Source of the DNA: Rhexocercosporidium sp. MPI-PUGE-AT-0058
Taxonomy: Eukaryota > Ascomycota > Leotiomycetes > Helotiales
Direction: 5' to 3'
NCBI GenBank assembly: GCA_020746875.1
Contig: JAGTJL010000019.1
Span: forward strand, 372,001-436,000
DNA length: 64,000 nt
Part shown: positions 1 through 12,785 of the stretch, one piece after another
Layout: each line of letters starts with the position of its first letter
Position numbering within the stretch: position 1 is the stretch's first letter
Position numbers and translations under genes: made by a program
Notes under the pieces: generated by a model
What the model was told of the DNA's origin: nothing
Database searches by the model: none
The model's input: only the letters and a program-made list of their open reading frames with translations

Positions 1-632
1 CGGAACGCCGACTTCAATTGGCTAACGTATCAAGGGGGTTTGATTACTGCGTACGATGGGGGCTTTTTTTTTTGCAAGGAGTTGGCTCGAGGAATGGTTG
101 GTAACTGAGATGTTTCAGCATCCCCTGATGCTTTTATTATGGTGTTGTGTGCTTGCAGCGCTGTAAGGAGAACGTTTTGGGTAAATGCTTTGCAGGAGCA
201 GGAGAGGAGCAGTATTGCTGGCATTGTGAAATGAGGTCATGTTAGGGCCAGGGTAGGGCAGGGCCGAGATGTGACATATCGGATGTAGCAGGCCGGTAAG
301 GGTAAAAGGGTTGGGTAAGGACTAAGGAAAGGAGAGGAGAGGAGAGGAGAGGGCTGGCTCGACGCTGGCTAGGTAGGCTGCTGCGATGCATGGCTGCGGC
401 ACCCGTTTGCCATGCCATACACACACCGTCCATCCATCCATCCATTCATGCATGCCATGTGAGAAAGCAAGGAGAAACGCGTCTCCAGCAGCCAGCAGCC
501 AGACCAGCCCCGCCAGTTGACGAGGGCACACGTGGATTCGAGGACACGTGGGAGAGAGGGAGGGAGGGAGTGAAAGGACATGGAAACGGCGATTTGGGAT
601 GGAGGTTTCAAGTCCTCTCTCATCCGTCCTCT

Positions 633-664
633 TACAGTACAGTACAGTACAGTACAGTACAGTA
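633..664. repeat. Pentanucleotide microsatellite (TACAG/ACAGT), about six copies
   Basis: Six consecutive copies of the five-base unit TACAG run to position 664. The same unit, or its reverse complement CTGTA, recurs as one to three copies at many other intergenic places in the window. Confidence 0.9.
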
Positions 665-3600
665 ATTACTGGTGGCCATGGGCGATCTTTCAGCTTCCTT
701 GCCCTGTCTGCTCCTTTCCCTTCTGATAGATCTAGTCAGTACCGTTCTCCTTCTTGCTTCATCTCGTGTCATTCCCCTTCCCCCTGTCTTTAGGCTCCCC
801 TTCTCCGATCTTGCACTGGCACCTCTTATGTCCGAAAAAGTGGACAGGACTGGAATATCAACACCACACACCTTTCGAATATATTATTTATTTCCTGCGC
901 CCGCAAGTGCCGAGCATGTCCCTGCATCTTTATCTTTTTCGGCCGATCTCGCATCCCATCGGAGAAGATCATCCTCAGACCAACCACGGTCAGTGCCTGC
1001 CAGCTCTTGCATTAACGACAGGGAGGGGGTTGAACATAATTTCTCCCAGCATCACGACTTGCGCGGAAAAGGCTAGCAGCAAGCAGCAGCGAGGTGGACC
1101 AATGGACATCCCGGCCTCCCATGTGGTCTGACACCATGAACTGCCAGCCGCACACAACGTGGTCATATCGGAAACATGGGCCACTTTAGTACCCACTCCG
1201 GCTAAAGCTCTGCTAAAGCCATGTGCGCCGCCGCTGCAGTGCGAGAGCGAAGCGGAGAAACGTGGGATCGTTCCCCAGCGCTGCTTTAACGGAGCATGGC
1301 TGGCTAGGGTGAGGCGCGGGTGAATGGGGGGCTTGGACGTGGACATGAAAAGCCCCTCGAATCGACTTCGGCGAATAATGGGAGAGCAGGACAGCAGGAT
1401 CCTCGCTAGCCCTCCTCACACCGCACTTTCAACAACGCACTTTTGCATTTCCATTATTCAATTTGCTCGATTCCTGCCTGTCCTTCGTGAGTTCGTCAGT
1501 CGGCACGGTGCGGACATGCTATTTGGCAACGGTCAGCAGCCGATGCTTCCAAAGTGGAGTGCAGATAACCAACCCACTGGTCGCTGATACGCGGGTGGCC
1601 TCTACTGTAGGCCTCTGTTTTGGCCTCTTAAGATGGTTCGAGTCTGGATGTTGAAAATCTACCCTGCCTCCCTGTATGATTGTGCAGCTTTGAATCCCGG
1701 GCTTGACAAGGAAGCAGAAACGAAATCTAAAGTGAGTAATACAAAAGTCAACATCTCGTTTAACGATTCATGTCGTGTGTCCGCGCCAGCAACAGAAAGG
1801 CGTTTTTATCTGTGGCATTTTTGGATGCCCCCTCCGCCAGCCGGCTTAGCATCCTACCTTGCTTTTCGGCTCTGTGAAGTCGTAGCATGACCCCAATCAA
1901 TTGAGATGCGGATTGTTAGGACTCTGAGCAACCTTCTCTCGGAAGCCGAGCTATTCTTCTCGGCCCTCTCCTTGTGTGTCCAGAGCGGCTGAAGTTACGA
2001 GGAGCCGGAGATGAACGAGATGATTAATCCAATCATGTCCCAATGTGAAAGACGATTCCGTAAAAAGGTAAAGGGGCCGACCACATTCAGCCATTTGAAG
2101 TCGTTGGATGTCGACTTCCTTCATATGATGAACAGTATTTGCCTCCAAAACCTTCAAGCGGAATCAAAGTTCGTTGCCAGACATGATGCCTTGGGTGCAA
2201 TGTTCCTCTGCAGCTTGTGTTGTGCATTGCTGTCGCGCGAACTGGAGGTCGCTACATCATCACGGCCATACCGAGCCGAGAACCGAGAACTTGTCACCTC
2301 ATGTTAGTGTGCTTCTAGGTCCAGAGTTTAGAACTACAGGCGTTTCTCTAACCTAGAAATTTTCTAGCTGAGCCTGTTTTCCCATGAGAACGTCCAGACC
2401 AGCCAGTCCCGTAGCCTGGCAATTTTGGCTAGAGGTTGAAACACTCGCTGTCAGGGGACAGGGATCACTACACACCTGCGAGTTCCTTTCGCATCAGAAA
2501 CAAACCCCTTGTCAGACATTTCATGCCATTCCCGTTCACCTCAGCCCTGTCACGGGCTTCTAGAAGGAAAAGGATCGACGAGTTTGACCTGGAAGCCCTC
2601 TTCCGACGGACGGCTCTTCCCATGTCTTGAAAGTTTGAGTATCGTTATTCCCGGGCCTCAACGCGGCTGCAGGAGTTCAAGCAGTCTTCAACGGATTTCG
2701 AAGCCGTCTCGTGTCTTTGGGGCTTTGAGGATCGAGCACAAGTTCCTGGGCCCCGGGGAACGAACGGGTGCTGCCAGTTCCATGTCGATCATGTTTTTCC
2801 TAACAGTGGATAATAGCTCGATGCTGGCGGTATCTTGTATTCCGCGAGACACGAAGCCCCGGGTTTAGATATGGATTCCATTGACGCCAGCTGCGGAAAT
2901 TCTGGGAAGTTACCTAGTAGGAAAAAGACGTGAATGATTGAGTAGCAGATGATAGGCCCATCCTCCCTCGCTGTTGCTCGCTGGCAGCAGGAGTGGGAGG
3001 TTTCACTACTCCGCTCTGCGGTTATCTGCATCAACGTGTATGCACGAGGCCGATGTTCAAAGGACAGCTTGTTGCCTCAACCGAATTGTCGGAGGACGTG
3101 TCGTACAGCAGGAGAATAGGAGTTGCGATGCGACTGCAACCGCAAATGCAAAAGCCGATGAATGCAAGTGGTACCCCAAGTCACATCGCATACCAATATC
3201 CAGAGAGGTGGTTTGAACTGACGCAGCATCTGCATAGCTGACCAATCCCTGAATCCAGGTACAGGACTAGACCAGATCACACTGTTCTGTTCTATCCCAA
3301 CAGCAATTCAGGCCTGCTAGAAGTTGCAGTTGCAGGGCTGGGAAGTATCGAGGGCCAATGCATCGCTCACCCGTGCTACAGCAGTCCGTTCGGGCCGGAT
3401 TGTTTGTTGTTAACGAAAGAGCCATACGGGACGATTTTGGTGTCAGCATTACCTTAGTATCCAATCTTTACTCCTCAATCCTTCTCTCGCGACCTACTTT
3501 GTATATAAAGTACTGTACTGTAGGATGTTGTCATTGGTGATTCCCAAGTGAGCTATCTATCTGTCCTTCCTTTCTGCGCGAATGCATGCTTCCCGAGGCG

Positions 3601-4527
3601 CTCTTCCTCCCACATCCACCTCCACCTCAGGCAGGGGTGGGTTTACGGCAGGCGAATCAGATCCGAGGACGGTCGGTACTTTACAAGCGATGAGGCGATT
3701 GACCAGACTAGACCTAGACTAGACTAAAGCCGTAGCGTGTGATGTGATGGAACTGTGTGGCAGGCACATCCCTGCTGCCACGAGCAGGCGCGATCACAAA
3801 GCCCACCGCCTGCACCACACCGCACCGCACAAGCATTCCATTCTTCCATTCCACTTTGCGGTGGGATGAGGGGGAGGAAGAGCTCTTGAGTAGACAGACT
3901 GAGTAGGTAGGTAGGTAGGTAAGTAAGTCAGTATGTAATCAAAGCAAGCCTGGCGAGAAGAAAAAATAAAATAAAAATAAAAGCCTAGGCCAGATAGGGA
4001 AACCACAAATCACAAATCACAAAATGAGCCAGCACCTACGGAGGTACTTTAAGTACCGTGCTCGGTCGGCACTGAGAAAATTGAAGGCAAGGGCCCTGGG
4101 TACGGTCCTGGTACAGTACTGACTGGACGGATCTTGAAGCGAAGCAAGGCACAAAGTACTTCGTAAAAGCAGCATCGCACGCTTGGGACGGACGACATCG
4201 AACTTTCGAATATCGACCGGAATACCCTGCCTACCCTGCCAGCCCCCTGCCTGCCCTGAGAGAGCCGTCTCAGATCAAACTCTCTCTCAGATCAGACAGG
4301 CAGACACTCTCACTCTCAGGAGGGAGGACCTGCACCTGCATCCAGCACCTACACCTGCGTGCACCTACTACACCTGCACCTGGCACCTGCAACCAGGCTA
4401 CCTACCTACCTACCCACCTACCTATCTCGCCTTCTCCCCCCTTTCCTAGCGGGACAGACTACCGACTAGACGTCTACGAGCAGCGCTTCTACCATCACAT
4501 TGCCAAGTTTGACCTAACTGGTGCAGT

Positions 4528-4557
4528 ACTGGACTGGACTGGACTGGACTGGACTGT
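4528..4557. repeat. Pentanucleotide microsatellite (CTGGA)
   Basis: About five perfect copies of CTGGA sit just upstream of the pyrimidine-rich flbA leader. The unit differs by one base from the TACTG unit found elsewhere. Confidence 0.85.
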
Positions 4558-5328
4558 ATACTCCGCATCTACCTACCCTGCCCTACCGACCTACCTTCTT
4601 CCCTACAGCATTCTACAGTCCTCATCCCCCCTCTCCCCCCCCTCTCCTGTGCCCTCCCTCCCTTCTCGATCGCTCTTGCCTGATCACACGCCAACTCAAC
4701 TGCCCGGAGTCAAATCTGGATCCGAGTGAGGTTGGATTGGATACCGCCGTTCCTATCGAGATCGAGCGATCCTCTTCCTCTTCCTCTTGCTCTTACTCTG
4801 AACCTCCCCCCCCCCTCCCTCTATCACCCATCTCTAGAGTGCCGATATCAGTCAGGGCTCTCACTTCTCCAACCTCAACCTACCTACCTCTACCTCTCTC
4901 AATCCATAAACACCTACCTATCAGCCTCCTTGTCCTTACGAAGTTAGACCGACCCTCCTTCAACCTCCCTGCAGGCATCGTCACTAGCTGTCCTCCTTTT
5001 TATTTTTACAGTGCCTATCTAGCTGTCATCTATATCCACCACTATTACTGCTACTCCCGGACGAGCTGGAAAACGGACCCATCCACATCCTTCACTTCAC
5101 TCACCCATGTGCAGTAGCTCTCCACTCCACGCTACGCTACTTTAAACACTAGGTAGGTAAGATCTCCTGGTGCTGCTCTCTCTGCTCTGCTTTACTTTGC
5201 TTTGCCTGATGCTTGGCAGACCGCTTCGTAAAACATCCTCACACCCCCGACACAACCTACTCCTCCTTTCCCTACCCTGCCCTATCCTGTCCTGTCCTGT
5301 CCTGTCCTGACCTGGGTTCCGACCTTAG

Positions 5329-7657
5329 ATGGCCGACCTCTCTCACCAGTCCACACAATCCACCTCAAACCCTCTTCACTCGCTTCCTCGAGCATCCGCA
5401 GACCACCTGACAACTCTCAAGCACCCTTCCTCGTCTTCGTCCAAGAACTCTCCATCCATCCAGTCCGCTCATTCGATCGCAGGGCCAGATATCTCCTCGC
5501 CTGCTCCAGCAGCTGCCCCCAACATCTCGAACCGACTGAGCACCTTCAGCAAGAACCGCCAGTCGTCGCATTCTCCCGTCTCGTCCAAGCAGAATCGTGG
5601 TGGGCTATTTTCATTGGCAGCACTGGCTCTTGACAAGACCTCGAGTGCCATTGCTAGCTTCGCCGAACCATCAATCCGAAATCGACAGTCGTCAGGCAGT
5701 CTGTACCGTACTGCACAGAGTTCTCCTACAACCGAACCGAACAATACCAATATTCCATCACAGTCAGATACCCGGGACAATAGCATCAGGGACAATAGCA
5801 ACTCGTTGACGGATCACCACAATATTTCTACCCCCACCCCCACCATATCCCATAACAGATCAGATACCTTGAGTACAAACGCACTTCGAAATTCCTTGCT
5901 TGAGACAAATCCCCCTTCCCAGGCGTATTCCAATACAGCCTCCAATACTCCCGCTCCCATAGTTCTACCATCAGCGAACTTCAACAAGATGCACCAAACT
6001 TCCTCGCGCTTATTGCGCATGACGTCCGATGACAGACCGTTCACAAGGGTAAGAGGCCCAGGAGGTAGATCGAAAGCACGACAGGGAAGCTAATATCTTT
6101 GCAGGATTTTAAGGATCTTTTTGCAACTTTGGTCGTCAGCCTACCACTTGCTCCTCATCGGGTACGCCTGACGCGAGTCGAACACTCATTCCTGTCCGAA
6201 GAGGCCATAAACAACCTAGGATCTCTCAAGTTCTCGCAATCGAACCGCATGCCCGACCCGAAAGATCCCTCGCGAATCGTCACGACCACGACTACAACTA
6301 CATTTTCTATGGCTCGTGAGATGGCTCGATCTGTGTGCCAGAGATTTTTGGACGCAAGATTTATTGAGTCTGCGGATGGCAAGCAAGCCAAGGAGTTTAC
6401 CATGAAGAGTTCGGTCTGGCAGTTGACCCCCAAAGGCATTCACGTCTTGGAAAGATTTTGTGCCAAGAACGGAATCCAGCAGAAGCATGTTACCGAGCTC
6501 GTGAACTCTTCTAGGAACACAATGCAGCTAGTTATTCTTGAGCGAGATTCGGCGACAGATAAACTCTCTTCTGATCGTAGTACCATTGAAGTTATCTTCC
6601 GCAGATTTGTTGGCCAGAATGGTCCCAACATCAAGAGCAGCACGAGCTCTGCAGATTCGGATTCCCTGAGTGAATACAAGGATGGAATCGCAGGCGTGAG
6701 AATGGCTAACGAGCGCAAGATCGGTTCGCCTCCACGTACCATGTATCAAACTTTCACTGGAAAGGCCGCAACAGACTGGTTGATGGATTGTTGTACGACT
6801 GTCGACCGCAGAGAAACTGCCGAGATTGCGACTCTGTTTCTGGAGCAGGAATTGATATGGTGTGTTCAGCAGGATCGAGCTTTCCTAGGTCAATTCTCGC
6901 CACAAGAGCGAGACAAGTCGGCAATTTTCCAACCCACCAAGCACGGAATTTACCAGATGACCCAAAAGGGCAAGGACGTCGTCAACATGACTTCTCGAGA
7001 GCGTACCTCTGAGAGTGGAGAAGGCTCTAGCACGGCGGCGAGAGCCGGTGTTTCTCGAGACTCCAACACCCAGAAGCTCGACAAGATATTGAATGATGCA
7101 TCCCTGAGATTACTTTTCCGAGAAAACCTCCGAGACACCCATTGCGAAGAGAATCTCTCCTTTTATATCGACGTGGACGAGTTTCTCAAGTCCTGCAAGG
7201 TTGCGATCAAGTCAAACTCTCCGTCGAGGAGCAACTCTACTGGAGGGAACCTAGATTCTGTCAAGGAAACCATGGCTTCTGCGTACGGTATCTACAATGC
7301 ATTCTTGGCACCTGGTTCACCTTGCGAGCTCAACATAGACCATTTGCTGCGAAACCAACTGGCGACCAGAATGACCAAGGCCGTCGGACAAGATTCCGCA
7401 ATGATCGAAAGTCTCAAGGAGGTTACGAAGCTTTTCGAAGAAGCACAGCTCTCTGTTTTCAAGCTGATGGCCAGTGTGAGTTTTTTGTGCCCTCCAATGG
7501 GTAGCACTGCTGATGCACTATCTAGGATTCCGTCCCCAAGTTCATGAAAAGCTCGAAGTATGAGCAGACGCTCAAGACTTACGACTTCGACTCTATTGCC
7601 CCCCGACACAATGCCCCCGGCGCGCCTGAACGTAGCATGAGTAGATCAAACCGATGA
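5329..7657 (+). CDS. flbA: FlbA-type regulator of G-protein signalling (DEP-DEP-RGS)
   Basis: A GTPase-activating protein for a heterotrimeric G-alpha subunit. In Aspergillus FlbA, and yeast Sst2, this class switches off growth signalling and permits conidiation. Exons are 5329-6048, 6105-7475 and 7526-7657; both introns (56 and 50 bases) have GT..AG ends and fall between codons, giving 740 residues, close to FlbA length. The first 240 residues are Ser/Thr/Asn-rich and low in complexity. A fungal DEP-like region covers about 241-365 and a second DEP domain about 445-530, with the segment FTGKAATDWLMD. The RGS domain starts near 564 with LRLLFRENLRDTHCEENLSF and ends in exon 3 with the KYEQTL helix. 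The start is the first ATG opening the long frame after the pyrimidine-rich leader. Domain order and spacing make this a confident call; the symbol is by family resemblance. Confidence 0.93.
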
Positions 7658-8746
7658 ATTTGACAACTCCAACAATCCCTACTCCCCAAAAAGTTTTTCT
7701 TGTTTATTCCTCGACAACCAAGATCGCAGATACCCATTATTGGAACAACTATCGATCGGTCACATGCTGGCCTTAACGACTCTTCTTGTTTAGCGATTGC
7801 ATAGATTCCCCCCGCCTCTGGACACCTTACCAAAGGGCGACTTCTTTAATGAATTCCGAAGTGGCACACTCTGGATACACCTGCATCTGGCGATCTCACT
7901 GGATACTCGAGCTTGTTTGTATACATGCATTTTTGGCGTCATGGTTTTCCTGGAGGGGGATGGTATTAGACAGAAACCCCCCTGCCCGATTGTCTAGAGG
8001 CCCTCGCCTCCCAGATGCAGGTTTGTTAATAGCATACAGGGGCTCAGTGGTGCATGGAGCCTGGAAGAATATGTGGCTTCGGCATCACATTCGGGAATCG
8101 AGGGTCTGAGGTACCTGCTGCTGCATCGTGTGTACTTAGACTCATCTGCGCAAGATCGCATTGAATGAAACGCGCATGCAACCAAACCGACGTCTTCGTC
8201 GCGTGACTGCCATATCGCCAGTCAGCTGGTTTCAGGGCATGTTGAAGTCTAGAATGCTGTCACATTCCTCTTAGTTGGATGCAATTTCCTTTCGTGCGTG
8301 TTTACGTCTTTTTGATGCTGTCATTCCTCAGACTATAAACAACCATAAAAAACAAGCTCTCGAGTGAGATTAAGAGGCGCGCCGAATCCAGGAACGTGTC
8401 GTAGATCATTCCCTTTTAGGATTAGCAGATGGCCGTGATTAGTCGCTCGCAAGTAGGGCGTAGCTCTAAAGTCAGCTACTGGCATTGGTGTTGGTGGCTA
8501 GACGAAGTTATAGTTAGATAGCAAGAGTTGACTTGATCCAAAGCCTAACTAACGATCAGTGATCCGAGGCCGAGATGAGCTCGAAAGGGATGAGAGTCCT
8601 CTTCTTCCTTAAAACGAAGTTCCCCCCTCTTGCTTTGTCTTCCATTGTCTTCATCATCTTCATCGCTCCCACCAGCCACTCTTTTGCAACTGTCATTTTC
8701 GACTCCCACACTCTTTAAATCTTAGTATCTTAATACCTCCATCATC
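7658..8746. other. Intergenic region, flbA 3' end to wall-protein promoter
   Basis: No supported gene. The last 150 bases are CT-rich with a TTTAAAT stretch near 8714, consistent with the core promoter and 5' UTR of the next gene. Confidence 0.5.
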
Positions 8747-9330
8747 ATGAAGTACTCAGCAGTCATTCTGGCTCTTGCCACTGGTTCCCTTGCTGCCTCT
8801 TATGGCGAGTACTACCCAAAGAACGGCACGGTTTATGAGACAATAACTACCACCGCCCTTACCACTTACTGCCCATACCCTACCGAGATCGTCCACAACT
8901 CCAAGACCTACACTGTCACTGAGGCTACAACCTTGACCATCACTGACTGCCCTTGCACCGTCACGAAGGTTAGTCTTATACCCTCCTCCCTTCCCTACCT
9001 CAGTTGTAATTGACAACATTCCAGCCAGTCATGCCATACCCAACCGCGTCAACTGTTCTCTACACCTCGTGCCCACCTGAGGCATCGACCAAGAAAGAGG
9101 CTACCTACCCAGCCGAGTCACCAAAGACCACTGGCCCAGCCTACACCAACCCACTGACTGCTGTCTACCCAACCGCAACCGACAAGGCCTCTGCTGGCAT
9201 CCCCATCGGCACGGCTTCCTACACACCAACCAAACCCACCTACCCAACTGAGTACACCGGCGCAGCATCCGCCAACAAGGTCGGAAGCTTGGTGATCGGT
9301 GCCGTTGCTATCGCCGCCATGGCTCTGTAA
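8747..9330 (+). CDS. ccg-6: GPI-anchored wall protein, clock-controlled protein 6 (ccg-6) like
   Basis: Exons are 8747-8968 and 9025-9330, separated by a 56-base GT..AG intron between codons; the product has 175 residues. It begins with a short signal peptide ([17 protein letters not shown]). A compact conserved block around residues 40-74 contains CPYPTEIVH and [13 protein letters not shown], which I recognise from Neurospora ccg-6 and its relatives. The middle is Pro/Thr/Tyr-rich, apparently glycosylated linker. The C-terminus has a small-residue spacer and a hydrophobic tail ([16 protein letters not shown]), typical of a GPI-attachment signal. Likely an abundant cell-surface protein; whether it is clock- or light-regulated cannot be read from this sequence. 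Confidence 0.88.
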
Positions 9331-9935
9331 GGGTCACGCCTTTGACGACTGCACGAGACAGGAAGTGATGGTTTCACGGGCGGGTTTCTGTGGCAAGTGT
9401 AGATATTCTGCATCTCCGAGCACACGGACTGACCACTTCGGCGCGCTTTGAAGTGAGTGAAACAAAGAAAAATGTGTGTTTAAGTACCTTGTGTATGTTC
9501 CGTGGAGGGCCAGGAACTTTTATTCTTCGTTGTATATAGCCTTTGGGCGTTGGTCCAGGTGGCTTTTACTACTTTCTTCAGTAATCTGATGAGGTGGCTT
9601 GTAGTAAGGAATTTGATGCTGAAAATGAGTCGAAATGTCTACATCCTGGCCCCGCGATTGGACCTCACCTAGTGATGCGATGTCTGTTGATGTTGACACT
9701 CTCGTTCGAAACATGAATCATTCTTGCCTCGGGCCACTGGGCTATTAATACATAGTGGAGTTCTCTACTTCGTCCCCATGCACTTCAACAAAACATTACA
9801 TCCCAAAGCTCAGCCCGAATCTAGCGAACTCAAAGTCTCAAACCCCACACGGAGCTTTACTTCACTTACATAAAACGCAAGTACTGTTACTTCCCCCGGA
9901 CAAAACGAAACAGAACAAACAGAGACTCCCTCAGA
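9331..9935. other. Intergenic region
   Basis: 3' flank of the ccg-6-like gene and leader of the small Cys-rich ORF. Nothing else recognisable. Confidence 0.45.
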
Positions 9936-10151
9936 ATGACATGGAAGTGTTGCCAGCAGCACCAGAAGCTTAGAGGAACAGAAATCAAACACCATCCCAT
10001 CTCACACGCAGTCTTGGATGTACTACCTGACGGATCGCCGCACGTGAATCAGGACTGGATAAGAGAGTGTACCTACAAGAAGTGTAGACATCAGCGATGT
10101 GTACGATGCGAGAAGCCTATGATCGAGACTTGGCCGCTGTCGGCGCCGTGA
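9936..10151 (+). CDS. Small Cys/His-rich hypothetical protein
   Basis: An intronless 71-residue frame starting MTWKCCQQHQ and carrying two clustered Cys sites, CTYKKC and CVRC, with several His residues between. This pattern of a Trp-Cys-Cys start followed by C-x4-C-x4-C-x2-C resembles short zinc-binding proteins found as multigene families in Leotiomycetes and Sordariomycetes. No signal peptide or membrane segment is visible. The ATG is preceded by an A-rich leader. The gene is short and the family assignment rests only on Cys spacing, so the call is tentative. Confidence 0.45.
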   Translation: MTWKCCQQHQKLRGTEIKHHPISHAVLDVLPDGSPHVNQDWIRECTYKKCRHQRCVRCEKPMIETWPLSAP

Positions 10152-11196
10152 AGAACGAAGTTGATGAGAGAAGGGATATAGATTGGGGTCGAGGGAGTTA
10201 GGATTTAATAAGTGAGGGATGTGGAACACAAGGCACTTCTTTAGAGGTTGCTGGTTAGTTACGTTTAGAGGTTAGGGGACGTCTGCCAAGGGGATTTGTG
10301 AGGTTCTTCGAGGTAGCGTAATACATATTCTCAGTCTTAAGCGAAACCTTTCAAAGGCAGTTTCAAACTTGAGTACAGCAAATGGTTGTTTGACCATCAA
10401 CAGCACTTTTTTTAATGGAAGCACTGATGGAATCTGCAGCGGACGGTTACGGTGTTGCGTCGTGAATGAGCTTGACAGAAATGCTGGTCCTGCAACTGAT
10501 GATACTGCACGATCTCGAATGTATGAGATGTGTCCGCACAAGATCACCTCTTTGAGCAATACTACCATCCAAGGCTGGCAATCCGAAAGGTCTTTGGCAC
10601 AATACCGATAGGGTTGAGATGCGTGTGATGCAATGTTGTCTCTCAATCCACTCGAGACTCACGATTCCTAGATCGACTACATTATAGGAATTTAAGGCGT
10701 ACTTACAATACAGGAAAATCACAGATCATCTCCACTTCCGCCTCGTCCCGTCTGAAGTCGCAAGTATCGTAAACGAGAGTCTCAGCCTTGGTGGTGGATA
10801 CGAAAGATCGCCTTTGCAGCTCAGGCTACAAGTAGGGCTAGGCAAGGCCCAACCGGCTGGGCTGACGTTTCTGGAAACCACAACAACCCAACTTCACTAC
10901 ATTGATCTTCTAATTGGTAGGAGCGAGCTGCAGATGTGAGGCAGAGCGAGCCTTGTGGGATTGAGAGGTTGTATTGATGGACTAGTCGGGCTTGGGACTT
11001 CTACCGTTTGGGCATCGTGACCTGGAAATGATGCAAGTGCGCTGAGTCGCATTGTTCTTCTAAGGATGCTTGGGGACGTTTGTCATTTAGATAAGATGGA
11101 TAAGTACTGGTGGGTGTCTGTCACAGATTTACTTCAAAGGGCTGTATGACTTCGGAAATCAAAATACCCAAGACCGAAATTCAACCTAGAATCAAG
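10152..11196. other. Intergenic region
   Basis: About 1 kb without a supported gene. Short frames on both strands lack protein-like composition. Confidence 0.45.
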
Positions 11197-12133
11197 ATGA
11201 CTCGTCTTCTCACTTATCTCACACCCATCCCGAACTTATTCACATTCATCGCCATTGTACTCATTAATGTCGGTGGTGTTAATCCAACTCTCGGTTCGAA
11301 GTATCAATTGACGACGGAGAAGAACTCGGCATTTAGCATGGTGAAAGTAAGTCCCATGTCCTTTCCTAATCGTACTTTCTCTGGATGTCAAAGACTAACA
11401 ATCGTAGTGGGACTACACGCTCTCTCCCACACAGCAACCAAACATCTCACACTCCTACCATCTATTCCTCAACCGCCTCTGCGTAGGATACAATAGCATC
11501 ACTAGCGGCAGCTCCGAGACCATCCACCGCTGCCGCAATGATCGCTTTAGTAAACTTCAGGATGGGAGCAGACTTTACTCTCTCCATAAAACTGGACGTC
11601 TGATATCGCCCTTTAGGTTTGACACTATCAACATGGATGTGCCGCTTACTTTCTATGTCTTGTCGGCTCTCCTGGTCGTGCCTCTTGATGGCTATGGCAC
11701 TTGTTGCAGAAAGAGGCGAGAAACTTAGGCGGGTTCGGGGACTAGCTGCCCTCTGTACCGGGGTGAGTTTTTCCCGGGCGTTTTCACAACCTTGTGTAAC
11801 TGATGCATTTGAAAATAGACAGCATTTTTGTTCATGGTTATCGCCTTGGTCATTATAGTACAGATGGTCCATCTTCGGAACCAGATTAGGAATAATACGC
11901 GACCGTCGGTGGGATCTTCCAGCAGCTACCCACCACTTGGAAGCCCTGCCGGAGGGAGACAAGTTTGGACTGTTGATATTTCGGATGTGACCCTCGGGAC
12001 GACTGTCCTGGGCCTCACTTGGGCTGCTGTGGTCGCCTTGATGATTGAGTTTGTGATGTGGATGTTGGTGTTGGTGTTTACTGGTACAAGGAAGGATACT
12101 CCTGTGGTTGAGACGAAGAACGATGGATATTGA
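11197..12133 (+). pseudogene. SUR7/PalI-like four-TM membrane protein with an apparent frameshift
   Basis: Exons 11197-11346, 11408-11762 and 11819-12133, with GT..AG introns of 61 and 56 bases. The product has a first hydrophobic segment at the N-terminus (LFTFIAIVLINVGG). An extracellular loop follows with a Tyr/Leu/Cys block (YHLFLNRLCVGY) and a second Cys, like the claudin-like SUR7 signature. Three more hydrophobic segments follow, then a basic/acidic tail. Such proteins sit in plasma-membrane eisosome or pH-sensing sites. Within exon 2 the frame that encodes the loop and the start of TM2 hits a stop. The frame that runs into intron 2 and TM3 is displaced by one base; the switch lies around 11645-11715. 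No canonical intron in that stretch restores the frame. It is either a sequencing error (one extra or two missing bases) or a broken gene. The ATG at 11146 is an alternative start. Confidence 0.6.
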
Positions 12134-12785
12134 CAGTATTGATCGAGCAAGTGGCAGGAAAGGGTCATGATTTAAGATATGTAGACAATGTAGCAACACG
12201 TGTAGACGTGGACTTGAAATTGAAAGGGGGTTCTCGCTTGTTGAAAGTCAACATTTGTGTCGCCTAAACAAACCCGACTCAATTCATCACCTCATTTACC
12301 ACTAGAATTCAAAAGCTCTGTCGGCGGAGAACAACAGCGGCGTACGCAGAGGAGTCAAAGAGAAAGTGTCCAAGAAATCAAAAATTCTAGACTAAAAGAT
12401 CATATCCGACATGATTTCCTAGGCTAAGCCTATCGGCAGATTTACTGTAGGTTCCGATCTCGTAACGCAAACACTGATGCTATCACAGCATCGAAGATCA
12501 ATCCCTGATGGAGATGACGCTTTAAAAGCTGAAGCGACAGAAACAAAGGCCATGAACACTACATTTCTCCCGAGCTTCTCTGCCGTGCAAACACCCATTA
12601 GTACGTGAAAGTGGGGCAGATCAAGCATCAGCGACAGGACCCCTATTGCCCAGTTCGGACCTAATTTCTAACACCCTGGGAACACAATGGAATTGACGCC
12701 GCACCCGCCTCCCACAGCCATAGAGTTTATAGTCTCGCTCTCGACCTCCTTGAGTTACAATAAACGCCCTAGAATCTCGACCAGC
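12134..12785. other. Intergenic region
   Basis: Flank between two plus-strand genes. No gene, RNA or strong repeat recognised. Confidence 0.45.

Larger units (their letters stand above)
1..5328. other. Long gene-poor leader upstream of flbA
   Basis: No reading frame here has protein-like composition together with splice signals. The region holds short tandem repeats (GGAGA near 331-350, CATC near 430-450, ACAGT at 633-664, GGTA/AAGT near 3902-3928, CTGGA at 4528-4557, CCTGT near 5285-5310). From about 4400 to 5330 the plus strand is strongly pyrimidine-rich, as is common around fungal promoters and 5' leaders. I infer that it serves largely as promoter and 5' UTR of the RGS gene that follows. 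No tRNA or rRNA was seen. Confidence 0.5.

Noticed and set aside
1630..1660. Possible tRNA B-box (GGTTCGAGTCTGG)
   Set aside because: No matching A-box or foldable cloverleaf at the right distance. Similar isolated matches elsewhere also failed.
4521..5117. 198-residue open frame upstream of flbA
   Set aside because: Made of Pro/Ser/Tyr/Leu runs from a pyrimidine-rich leader. Best explained as 5' UTR or promoter.
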